Source: an uncultured Prevotella sp. (GTDB lineage Bacteria > Bacteroidota > Bacteroidia > Bacteroidales > Bacteroidaceae). Taken from it: a stretch of 6,281 nt of DNA. The DNA lies in assembly GCA_938018155.1 (NCBI GenBank), contig CALIIG010000202.1, positions 1-6,281 on the forward strand, written 5' to 3'. The position numbers and the translations under genes were made by a program. Position 1 is the first letter of the stretch. Each line of letters opens with the position of its first letter. The notes beneath the pieces were generated by a model. That model was not told where the DNA came from, did no database searches, and saw nothing but the letters and a program-made list of their open reading frames with translations. Below, piece by piece: positions 1 to 6,281 of this stretch.

Positions 1-33
1 ACAAGCTCTATGCTGAAATATAGTTTTTAAGGG

Positions 34-297
34 ATGACTATTTATACCAAGGATGGTAACGCCATGAAAACGCGCATTGAGGTAAACAAGCCGATAACCA
101 TCGACACATGGAAAATATATCAGTTAGACTTTAATAAAGAACAGGGAAAGTGGAGCACGCTGAGTGTATACGAGCTGGTGTCTGATCCCTGGTTGCCTGC
201 CACTTATGTGGGTATTTATTTGTTGATGATTGGTGCGGTTCTTATGTTTATAACAGCTGGACGTAACAAATATAAGGAGGAGAAAAATAAGAAATGA
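34..297 (+). CDS. ResB/Ccs1-like cytochrome c maturation protein, C-terminal fragment
   Basis: This is the C-terminal part of a ResB/Ccs1 protein, the membrane partner of CcsA in system II cytochrome c maturation, which keeps apocytochrome ready for heme attachment outside the membrane. The visible pattern is typical of the end of ResB: a strand-rich stretch with IEVNKPI and WKIYQLDF (residues about 15-33), then ELVSDPWLP (47-55). One membrane helix follows (about 55-75), then a short basic cytoplasmic tail. At 87 residues it is far shorter than the several-hundred-residue family members. In-frame TAA at 28-30 precedes the first ATG, and the other two plus-strand frames are also closed by 23, so the fragment cannot be joined to upstream coding sequence as given. 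The ATG at 34 has a purine run directly against it, which is a poor ribosome site. ATG at 64 is an alternative start. The stop overlaps the ccsA start (ATGA), which supports translational coupling. It may be a pseudogene remnant. Family assignment is fairly firm, the intact state is not. Confidence 0.6.
   Translation: MTIYTKDGNAMKTRIEVNKPITIDTWKIYQLDFNKEQGKWSTLSVYELVSDPWLPATYVGIYLLMIGAVLMFITAGRNKYKEEKNKK
274..280 (+). promoter_or_regulatory. Ribosome binding site for ccsA
   Basis: AAGGAGG lies inside the 3' end of the ResB-like ORF, 13 bases before the ccsA ATG at 294. It is a near-perfect anti-16S match. With the ATGA overlap it supports 294 as the ccsA start and suggests ccsA can be translated even if the upstream ResB reading frame is broken. 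Confidence 0.6.
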
Positions 298-1091
298 TTG
301 CTTTTTGGAATTACTTTGTTTATTTTGCCATCGTTGCCGTATTGCTTTGGATAACAGGTGCTTGGGCAGCGTGGAAAGACAGGCAGGGGCTGGCTTATAG
401 TGCCACGCTGGCAGGGCTTGCCGTATTTTTTGGCTACATCCTTATGATGTGGATTTCGCTCGACCGCCCGCCTATGCGCACCATGGGTGAGACGCGTCTG
501 TGGTATTCTTTCTTCTTGCCGTTGGCGGGTATCATTGTTTACAGCCGGTGGAATTACAAGTGGCTGCTCTCGTTTTCTACCATATTGTCAATGGTTTTCA
601 TCGGGGTTAACCTGCTTAAACCCGAAATTCACAGCAAAACACTTATGCCTGCCCTGCAAAGTCCGTGGTTTGCTCCTCACGTTATCATCTATATGTTTGC
701 CTATGCGCTTCTGGGGGGTGCCTTTGTGATGGCGGTTTATCTGTTGTTTTTCAAGAAAAGCAAAATCGTAACCCGGAAAGAATTGGACATCACCGACAAT
801 CTTGTTTATATTGGCTGGGCCTTTCTTTCGCTGGGCATGCTTACGGGAGCGTTGTGGGCCAAGGTTGCATGGGGAAACTACTGGTCGTGGGATCCTAAGG
901 AAACATGGGCGGCAGCTACATGGCTGGCCTATCTTACCTATGTTCATTACCGCTTGCGCAGGAAGTGCAATTTAGAGGTTGCCATGTGGGTACTGGTTAT
1001 AAGTTTTGTGCTTCTGCAAATGTGCTGGTGGGGTATTAACTACTTGCCTTCAGCGCAGGGAACGAGTGTCCATACATACAATATGCAATAA
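294..1091 (+). CDS. ccsA: Cytochrome c biogenesis protein CcsA (heme handling, system II)
   Basis: CcsA is the polytopic membrane protein that carries heme across the cytoplasmic membrane and, with ResB/Ccs1, presents it to the CxxCH sites of c-type cytochromes. The 265-residue product has about seven or eight hydrophobic helices. It carries the diagnostic WWD motif WGNYWSWDPKE at residues 193-203, and conserved histidines in SPWFAPHV (His129) and at the end in QGTSVHTY (His260), which are expected as heme ligands flanking the WWD loop. Length and ending fit the short CcsA form, so the gene looks complete. The start at 294 overlaps the stop of the ResB-like ORF, and AAGGAGG at 274-280 lies 13 bases ahead, an unusually clear Shine-Dalgarno for this group. 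In Bacteroidales this pair often serves the NrfHA nitrite reductase. That link is an inference here, because no nrf gene is in the window. Confidence 0.93.
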   Translation: MIAFWNYFVYFAIVAVLLWITGAWAAWKDRQGLAYSATLAGLAVFFGYILMMWISLDRPPMRTMGETRLWYSFFLPLAGIIVYSRWNYKWLLSFSTILSMVFIGVNLLKPEIHSKTLMPALQSPWFAPHVIIYMFAYALLGGAFVMAVYLLFFKKSKIVTRKELDITDNLVYIGWAFLSLGMLTGALWAKVAWGNYWSWDPKETWAAATWLAYLTYVHYRLRRKCNLEVAMWVLVISFVLLQMCWWGINYLPSAQGTSVHTYNMQ

Positions 1092-1705
1092 GGAGATTGA
1101 TAGCCACTTTCATCTCCCTGAATATAATGTGGGTTCGATGAATTATAAATGACTGTAAACCGACATAGAAACTTTGACAATTTCGTCGTCAGCTTATTAG
1201 GCTCGATTGCAGCCTGTTGCCTGTTTCCAAAGAAGCCGTGTATCAATGTACAAAGAACTGTTGATACGCGGATTGCCTTATTCTGAATTCGTCGACCCCA
1301 CGTTCTGTTACTAAGAATGGAGAGGTCGTCATCCTGCCAAATATCCGTTACGACTTGAAATTCTCACACTTGTGTAAGAAAACATGAGGTTCAAAACGAA
1401 CACCTTCATAAAGGCATTTTAAATTGCCAGTGTGGGTAGGTTCATAAATAAAAACATGTCATGGGAGAATATAATGCAGGCAGATATACCGATTAAAAGG
1501 GATGGGAAGTCAAATAAGTTATATCAGGTACACCAGATAGTATGCGTAAAATCGTAAAGCAATGTCTCTCATAGGAAAGTGGGTGATGGCTCATTTCTAA
1601 TATTGGAAAACGTAACGATGAAGCTGTACAAAGAAAAGGAACAGAGTTACATTGCACAGTCTTGCAGTAAGCAAATGACAGGGAGAGAACACAACATATC
1701 AATGT
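1092..1705. other. Intergenic stretch between converging genes, no gene recognised
   Basis: About 610 bases lie between the ccsA stop and the recognisable edge of the transposase remnant. Open frames here are short, have low-complexity or Cys/Ser-rich translations, and match no family I know on either strand. The minus-strand frame that continues from the IS256 fragment stays open to 1493, but its translation loses transposase character after about residue 82. A weak 6-bp inverted repeat directly after ccsA (1092-1097 with 1112-1117, 14-base loop) and a stronger stem-loop at 1236-1271 are the only structures found. Neither is followed by a T-tract. The region may be decayed mobile-element or gene debris, since convergent gene ends tolerate insertions, but this is inference. 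Confidence 0.5.
1236..1271. repeat. Inverted repeat / potential stem-loop
   Basis: CCGTGTATCAA (1236-1246) is complementary to TTGATACGCGG (1261-1271) over 11 positions, with a single G-T pair, around a 14-base loop. The following sequence is not T-rich, so a standard intrinsic terminator is unlikely. It lies 145 bases after ccsA in noncoding sequence. It could be a remnant of a mobile-element end, a transcript-end structure, or chance. Confidence 0.4.
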
Positions 1706-1951
1706 ATCCCGGATACCTTTGTCCCGAAGATCCGTCATACTTTCTGCAGGGGTCGTTTTGCGCTTTCTGTCGGTCTGAGGGTCAAAGGAACCGTCGCGGT
1801 CACGAGACGTTTCTATAGTAACCCCACTGTAACGGGTTTGCACTTGCTTGGGCATTTTACCGTTACGGCGGTTGCCTTTTGAGCGTTCATCAAGAGAGAG
1901 ATGAGCATCCGTCTCACCTGCAAGGGCAGCATTCAAAATGCGCTCCAGCAT
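1706..1951 (-). pseudogene. IS256-family transposase remnant (N-terminal part)
   Basis: The minus-strand translation from about 1948 downward reads as the N-terminal part of an IS256 (mutator-type) DDE transposase. LERILNAALAGETDAHL resembles the usual helix ending in a GE-DAHL-like motif. It is followed by ERSKGNRRNGK, then a strand segment, the hallmark RDRDGSFDPQ (about residues 50-59) and KRKTTPAESMTD. Similarity fades at about residue 82 near 1706, where a short stretch resembles the family's 'LYAKGISTRD' region with bases missing. The catalytic DDE residues, which lie later in these roughly 400-residue proteins, are absent, and the residues normally preceding this segment are also gone. 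No terminal inverted repeats or target duplications were found. The remnant starts exactly where TruA similarity ends, so it abuts and overlaps the truA reading frame in another frame. It is non-functional. Confidence 0.75.
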
Positions 1952-3494
1952 TATATGTTATATCCCAAAGGAAGAGCCCATGAGCAGGCATTGATTCACC
2001 CGAATCAGAACGGGAACCATGGTTTACGATAGTTTTAAATGTATCAATACAAAGTTGTCCCCGTCCCACATCGATGAGAGTTCCAACTATTGCCCTTACC
2101 ATATTACGTAGAAATCGGTTTGCCGTAATTTCAAAATACCAGTTATCATCGTTTTGTTTAATCCATTGTGCTTTTGTAACATGGCACAACGTAGTTTTAT
2201 TATCGGCACCAGTCTTACAGAAAGCCTTAAAATCAGTTACTTCTAAAAGATATGCTGCGGCTTCGTTCATTGCTTCGAAATTAAGAGGATATGTCATTTC
2301 AACAGAGAAATGCCGAAGAAAAGGAATTTTTCTTGTATGAATAAAGTAACGGTATGTGCGTGATGTAGCAGAAAAACGGGCATGTAAATCGCAATTAACC
2401 TCTTCAATATTATTACATGAAATGTCAGCAGGAAGTATGCGATTAAGACGGAAACGCGTTTGCTCACAATCAAGTTTCCCTATAAAATCAATATGGCAAA
2501 CCATAGTTTTAGCATGTACGCCCGTATCGGTTCGCCCGGCACCAGTAACTTCTATGGGCTGGCGGAGAATGGTCGAAAGACATTGTTGCAGCTTCTCCTG
2601 AATAGATATGCCGTTGGGTTGTATCTGCCAGCCATGATAATTTGTGCCATCAAAGCTGATATGAACGAAATATCTTCGCGGCTCGGCTGTTGTAAAGCGA
2701 ATGTAAGCACGGTCATCATACGAAACATTACCTTTCATAAGGCCTTTAGTTGCTTTGAACGACCGAATATTAAAAGGATCATTTTGTAATTGAATAGCAA
2801 GTTTTTTTTCGCTCTTTTCCAATGTAGACCGAAGGAAAGGGTAACCATCTGATGCCAATACAATATCGTGATCATAACCTTTGAGTTTTATCGTCTTAAC
2901 CCCTTGCCTGAAGATGGGGAAACCATCGACAACAGCATAAGTCTTGTTTTCGTACTGTATACTTTCAAGAAGTTGGGGTAAAATAGCTTCCCGTGCATAA
3001 TCATGACAGATAAAATTTCCTTCAGTCATATCATGATGCTTGGCTAATAGTGTAGGGAAAATATAAGCACGACGTTCTGCCAATTGCGATTCATAGGGCT
3101 TAGGATTTTCATAAAGTACTCCGTCTACCATACACTGACAGTCACCAATCATCCATATTTCATTTTCTCCCTTACTATAAATGACGATGCTGGCGCACAG
3201 GCGATTTGCAGGATGTAGGGTTTGGTCAGAACCGTGATTGGGATAAAGCTGGGAAATCTCACGAGTTATTCCTTCACAAAATTCTGAAAGGGTAGTATTA
3301 GATTGTAGTTGGCGAACATAGTTTGCGATAAGCATCATGCAATATCGCCCGTTTTTCATATCGGGATTCAGACATAGTTTAGTCTTACTTGTACTGCCAT
3401 CAATGACTGCAATAAAGCTATCTGTAACTACAATTCCATCCTCACATGTTTCCAGAGTACACTTACCCACAAGGTTTTGCTCAATAATTTTCAT
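1914..3494 (-). CDS. truA: PP2C-like phosphatase domain fused to tRNA pseudouridine synthase TruA
   Basis: From the ATG at 3494 the product has 526 residues in two parts. Residues 1-268 look like a PPM/PP2C phosphatase domain: ED (18-19), VIDGSTSKT (Asp32), IWMIGDCQC (117-118), VLASDGYP (Asp216) and SYDDRA (260-261). These are the acidic metal-binding positions of that fold. Residues about 273-514 are TruA, which makes pseudouridine at positions 38-40 of the tRNA anticodon arm. They include FDGTNYHGWQ, the catalytic motif GAGRTDTGVHA (Asp323), ARFSATSRTYRY, NRFLRNMVRAIVGT and MPAHGLFLWDI. The join has no stop and no start codon; ATG at 2738 (Met253) is the only nearby internal start. The last 12 residues (after DITY) come from the adjacent IS256 remnant read out of frame. 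A TTG at 3560 extends the frame by 22 residues, but I prefer ATG 3494, 70 bases after ygiQ. The TruA call is firm, the PP2C call good. Confidence 0.85.
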   Translation of the reverse strand: MKIIEQNLVGKCTLETCEDGIVVTDSFIAVIDGSTSKTKLCLNPDMKNGRYCMMLIANYVRQLQSNTTLSEFCEGITREISQLYPNHGSDQTLHPANRLCASIVIYSKGENEIWMIGDCQCMVDGVLYENPKPYESQLAERRAYIFPTLLAKHHDMTEGNFICHDYAREAILPQLLESIQYENKTYAVVDGFPIFRQGVKTIKLKGYDHDIVLASDGYPFLRSTLEKSEKKLAIQLQNDPFNIRSFKATKGLMKGNVSYDDRAYIRFTTAEPRRYFVHISFDGTNYHGWQIQPNGISIQEKLQQCLSTILRQPIEVTGAGRTDTGVHAKTMVCHIDFIGKLDCEQTRFRLNRILPADISCNNIEEVNCDLHARFSATSRTYRYFIHTRKIPFLRHFSVEMTYPLNFEAMNEAAAYLLEVTDFKAFCKTGADNKTTLCHVTKAQWIKQNDDNWYFEITANRFLRNMVRAIVGTLIDVGRGQLCIDTFKTIVNHGSRSDSGESMPAHGLFLWDITYNAGAHFECCPCR

Positions 3495-3564
3495 ATAAAA
3501 TAACAGGTGTGTTATCCTTTCTTTTATTGTAATGATGTGACATACAAAAAGAATTGTCAACCAT

Positions 3565-5532
3565 TTATCTCCTTTTCTTTCGCTGATGACAGGATGTCGT
3601 GGATTGGAAATTGGGATTATATGATTTGCGTTTCTTATTATATGAGCCTACATTAGGCGAACTTCCTACAGCCTTTGCATCATAATGAACACGTCCGCGG
3701 TACGGTACACCATCATACAGCTTGGCTATGAGGTCAGTACGGCCAATGTGTTTAAGCTCACGCTCTATGTTATTTCGCTCTTCAGGCTTGTACCAAAAGA
3801 AGAACATTCGCTGGGCAAGTTTCTCCCTGGGTGTCTTAGCACAGAAAACAGGCTCTAATGAATAAGGATCGTAACCCGTGTAAAAGGCCGTCGTACTAAC
3901 TGTCATTGGGGTAGGAGTGAAGTCCTGAACCTGCTCGAGATGGAAGTCAAGTTTTTTAGTTAAAATGGCAAGTTCTGCCATATCCTCCTCTTCACAGCCT
4001 GGATGACTGCTAATAAAATAAGGTATAATTTGTTGTCTTAGGCCTTCTTCCTTGTTGATTTTATCAAACAGATTTTTGAAATCGTAGAAAAGTTTAAATG
4101 ATGGTTTTCTCATAAACTTCAATACTCTGTCAGATGTATTTTCAGGAGCTACTTTCAATCGTCCGCTAACGTGTTTGGAAATGAGCTCACGGGCGTATGT
4201 GACAGCATTGGCATTTGATTGATTATCTTTGCTTTTGTGCAAGATAAGGTCATAGCGAACTCCGCTGCCTATGAAGCTTTTCTTAACTCCTGGTAAAGCA
4301 TCAACGGCATGATAGATGTCTAATAATTTTGCATGATCGGTGATAAGGTTGGGACAAACTACCGGATTAATACATGACGGTCGCTTACAATGCTCGCAGG
4401 CACTGATGTTGCGACCATGCATTCCGTACATATTGGCAGAAGGTCCACCCAAATCTGAAATATACCCTTTGAAGTCGGGCATTTGTGTTATTTGCTTCGC
4501 CTCGCGTAAAATACTCTCTTTTGAACGGCAAACAACAAACTTTCCCTGATGAGCAGAGATTGTACAGAAGGCACATCCACCAAAGCATCCACGGTGCATA
4601 TTGATTGAAAATTTGATCATTTCATATGCCGGGATTGTCTTTCCTTTGTATTTAGGATGCGGGAGTCTTGTGTAAGGCAAATCGTATGCCGCATCAATCT
4701 CCTCTGTTTTCAAAGGGGGAAACATCGGATTTTGAACGGCAAACAGATTCCCTACGGGTTGAATAATACGTTGAGCATGTATTCTATTCGATTCCTCTTC
4801 GATGTGTTTAAAGTTCTCTGCATGTGCTTTCTTATTACGTACACATTCTTCAAACGAATGCAACACAATATCATCGTCTTTAATTCCTCCTGATATTCCG
4901 TCTTTTCGCCTAAGAAATACAGTTTGAGGAATATCGTTGATTTCTTCGATTTTTCGTCCTTTCTCAAGCTCTTGACATAATAACAGCGTGTTTTTTTCGC
5001 CCATACCATAGAGCAGAATATCGGCTCCACTATCACACAAAACAGGCTTCATGAGTTTGTTTTGCCAATAATCGTAATGTGTAAGACGTCGTAGAGAGGC
5101 TTCAATTCCACCCAAAGCTACGGGGACATCAGGATAAATCTCTTTTAAAATCTTTGTGTAAACAATAGAAGGATAGTCAGGACGCATGTCGTGTCGCGAG
5201 TCAGGGCTGTAAGCATCATCGTGTCTCATGCGCCTGTTAGCGGTGTAACGGTTTACCATGCTGTCCATATTGCCAGGCGATACTGCGAAGAAAAGCCGCG
5301 GTTTGCCTAATTTCTTGAAATCGCGATAATCGCCATGCCAGTCGGGTTGTGGAACAATTGCTACGCGATAACCGTGCGATTCTAAGTAGCGTCCAATGAC
5401 TGCAGCCCCGAAAGCTGGGTGATCAACATAAGCGTCACCAGAGAAAAGGATAACGTCTAATTGGTCCCAGCCATGAAGATTACACTCTTTTTTTGTAGTC
5501 GGTAGGAAATCAGTCAGTTGGTATTGTTGCAT
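3565..5532 (-). CDS. YgiQ-family (UPF0313) radical SAM protein
   Basis: This is a full-length 655-residue member of the YgiQ/UPF0313 radical SAM family. Its reaction is not established. The N-terminal part (about 1-250) has the family opening LDVILFSGDAYVDHPAFG and the ALGGIEASLRRLTHYDYW block. The radical SAM core follows with CFGGCAFC (Cys316, Cys320, Cys323), the CX3CX2C ligands of the 4Fe-4S cluster that cleaves S-adenosylmethionine. A second cysteine set, Cys379, Cys382, Cys387 and Cys393 in CEHCKRPSCINPVVC, could hold an extra metal or cluster. Later blocks RLKVAPENTSDRVL, FISSHPGC and VQDFTPTPMTVSTTAFYTG are also typical. The C-terminus is a basic, probably flexible tail ending RKKRR. 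The ATG at 5532 sits 7 bases after the preceding 108-residue gene, with GAGGAAG (5545-5551) as a possible ribosome site, so the two are very likely co-transcribed and perhaps coupled. Confidence 0.93.
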   Translation of the reverse strand: MQQYQLTDFLPTTKKECNLHGWDQLDVILFSGDAYVDHPAFGAAVIGRYLESHGYRVAIVPQPDWHGDYRDFKKLGKPRLFFAVSPGNMDSMVNRYTANRRMRHDDAYSPDSRHDMRPDYPSIVYTKILKEIYPDVPVALGGIEASLRRLTHYDYWQNKLMKPVLCDSGADILLYGMGEKNTLLLCQELEKGRKIEEINDIPQTVFLRRKDGISGGIKDDDIVLHSFEECVRNKKAHAENFKHIEEESNRIHAQRIIQPVGNLFAVQNPMFPPLKTEEIDAAYDLPYTRLPHPKYKGKTIPAYEMIKFSINMHRGCFGGCAFCTISAHQGKFVVCRSKESILREAKQITQMPDFKGYISDLGGPSANMYGMHGRNISACEHCKRPSCINPVVCPNLITDHAKLLDIYHAVDALPGVKKSFIGSGVRYDLILHKSKDNQSNANAVTYARELISKHVSGRLKVAPENTSDRVLKFMRKPSFKLFYDFKNLFDKINKEEGLRQQIIPYFISSHPGCEEEDMAELAILTKKLDFHLEQVQDFTPTPMTVSTTAFYTGYDPYSLEPVFCAKTPREKLAQRMFFFWYKPEERNNIERELKHIGRTDLIAKLYDGVPYRGRVHYDAKAVGSSPNVGSYNKKRKSYNPNFQSTTSCHQRKKRR

Positions 5533-5539
5533 TTTTATA

Positions 5540-5866
5540 TTAATCTTCCTCTATGTTGTCTTCCTCTGAATCCTTTTGTTGTTTCTTCCAATCAATGTAA
5601 AGAAGCAGTAGTTGATGCAGTCCGAAGGCCTTCATATTGTTATTATATATCACGTCAAGACAAAGATCGAGTAGTGCTTTGTCTTTTCCTTCTTCCGATT
5701 CCAGTAAGGAACGTATATTAAATTTTAGCTTATCAAGAACAGTTTCGTCAATAATACCGTTGCTATCCACAAGATTTCTAAGCAACGCATACTTGTCTAA
5801 CGTCTCGAGATGTTGCTCTGTTATCTCGATATTTCTTGTACCAGAGTGATTCGTTTGGATTTTCAT
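5540..5866 (-). CDS. Small acidic hypothetical protein (108 residues)
   Basis: I do not recognise this family. The product is 108 residues, predicted mostly helical, soluble, with no signal peptide or membrane segment. The middle has leucine-rich amphipathic stretches (about 20-60 and 64-94) and the end is a strongly acidic tail (SEEDNIEED). It lies 31 bases after the golvesin-like gene and its stop is only 7 bases from the ygiQ ATG, all on the same strand. This placement and the lack of any better overlapping frame argue that it is a real gene. A role connected to its neighbours cannot be read from the sequence. The start at 5866 is the first ATG in the frame after the gap and is preceded by an AT-rich leader without a clear Shine-Dalgarno, as is common in Bacteroidetes. 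Confidence 0.75.
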   Translation of the reverse strand: MKIQTNHSGTRNIEITEQHLETLDKYALLRNLVDSNGIIDETVLDKLKFNIRSLLESEEGKDKALLDLCLDVIYNNNMKAFGLHQLLLLYIDWKKQQKDSEEDNIEED

Positions 5867-5897
5867 TGTAGATAAAATTAAAGTGTTTAATACAATT

Positions 5898-6281
5898 TTA
5901 TTTTAATAGAAAGTTTAGAATACCTTGCATGATGCTATTACGAATGGTATCATCGTTGATACATTCAAAAGGAAATCCCATAATAAAGGTTTTGTTATCT
6001 GTGGAACTGTTCGCGACAGCTGCCGGGGCTCCATTGCTATATGTCATGGCGCAGAAAGCGTTATCGGCAGGAGATAAAATATCCGTGTGCTGTGCAGAAT
6101 AGTGTTCAGAGTTGAATTCTCTGTAAAAATCGAAATTCATTCCCAATCCATTTACACCAGTTATAGAATCAGTTTTAATTGGGTTGGAATAGAAAATGTG
6201 GAAGGCTTTATTAATCCATGAAGAGTCTTGCTGACTTGTCATATCCGCCCCGACGTCGATGATGTCCGCCCCGTCCCGCAC
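5898..6281 (-). CDS. Golvesin/xanthan-lyase-like protein, C-terminal part (cut by window edge)
   Basis: These are the last 127 codons of a larger protein whose start lies beyond the right edge. The frame is open to base 6281, and its first codon there is GTG read inside the gene, so it is not a true start. The ending NKTFIMGFPFECINDDTIRNSIMQGILNFLLK matches the conserved tail of large Bacteroidetes proteins annotated as xanthan lyase or golvesin C-terminal-like. In these, a 'GFPFE.I' strand closes a flavodoxin- or amidotransferase-like module. The preceding part (FHIFYSNPIKTDSITGVNGLGMNFDF, then SPADNAFCAMTYSNGAPAAVA) fits that domain. Such proteins are usually secreted or surface-associated, but the signal peptide region is not visible. 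It appears to be the most upstream visible gene of the minus-strand run. The family call comes from the motif at the end and is moderately sure. Confidence 0.65.
   Translation of the reverse strand: MRDGADIIDVGADMTSQQDSSWINKAFHIFYSNPIKTDSITGVNGLGMNFDFYREFNSEHYSAQHTDILSPADNAFCAMTYSNGAPAAVANSSTDNKTFIMGFPFECINDDTIRNSIMQGILNFLLK

Noticed and set aside
1092..1117. GGAGAT/ATCTCC inverted repeat directly after ccsA as a terminator
   Set aside because: The stem is only 6 bp with a 14-base loop and no T-tract follows.
1040..1246. Minus-strand 68-residue ORF overlapping the end of ccsA
   Set aside because: It runs antisense into the conserved ccsA C-terminus, has no recognisable motif, and its remainder lies in the gene-poor gap.
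1308..1379. Plus-strand peptide with NGEVVILPNIRYDL, faintly like an OmpA-type 'LpNIyYDfdK' strand
   Set aside because: The stretch is too short, has a stop soon after, and the residues following do not continue the OmpA pattern. Chance similarity is likely.
1579..1818. Plus-strand 79-residue ORF in the gap
   Set aside because: Half of it is antisense to the transposase remnant. The translation matches no known family and no ribosome site is visible.
2460..2789. Plus-strand 109-residue ORF inside the TruA region
   Set aside because: It is a shadow frame antisense to strongly conserved TruA motifs.
3495..3560. 22-residue N-terminal extension of the PP2C-TruA protein from TTG at 3560
   Set aside because: ATG at 3494 begins right at the recognisable domain. 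The extension is not similar to the family and would need a rare start codon.
4752..5036. Minus-strand 94-residue ORF within ygiQ
   Set aside because: It is an alternative frame of a gene with clear radical SAM motifs and has no domain of its own.
1..6281. CRISPR arrays, tRNA or rRNA genes
   Set aside because: No spaced direct repeats, no tRNA cloverleaf or rRNA-like segments were seen on reading both strands.

Overview
This window looks like the chromosome of a Bacteroidales bacterium, most likely Prevotella or a close relative. That placement is an inference. It rests on the short Bacteroidales-style ResB/CcsA pair, a golvesin/xanthan-lyase-type protein, a long YgiQ radical SAM protein, weak Shine-Dalgarno sites in AT-rich leaders, and a TruA of Bacteroidales appearance. 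No 16S rRNA or other decisive marker is present.

Left part (1-1091, + strand): the end of a cytochrome c maturation (system II) operon. A small ORF carries only the C-terminal part of a ResB/Ccs1-like protein. It overlaps by 4 bases a complete CcsA, the heme-handling partner that has the WWD motif and two conserved histidines. In Bacteroidales this pair often follows the nrfHA nitrite reductase genes, but nothing upstream is visible here.

Middle (1092-1913): about 820 bases between two converging gene sets. The right-hand third holds the broken N-terminal part of an IS256-family transposase (about 1706-1951, minus strand). The rest has no convincing gene, only a moderate stem-loop and a short direct repeat.

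Right part (1914-6281, minus strand): a compact run of four genes, read from right to left. They are the C-terminal end of a large golvesin/xanthan-lyase-like protein, an unrecognised 108-residue acidic protein, a full YgiQ-family radical SAM protein, and an unusual 526-residue protein. That last protein joins a PP2C-like phosphatase domain in frame to the tRNA pseudouridine synthase TruA. Spacing is tight (31, 7 and about 70 bases), which fits co-transcription.

The most notable points are the PP2C-TruA fusion, the TruA C-terminus reading out of frame into the transposase remnant, and the ResB partner that appears broken just inside the window edge.
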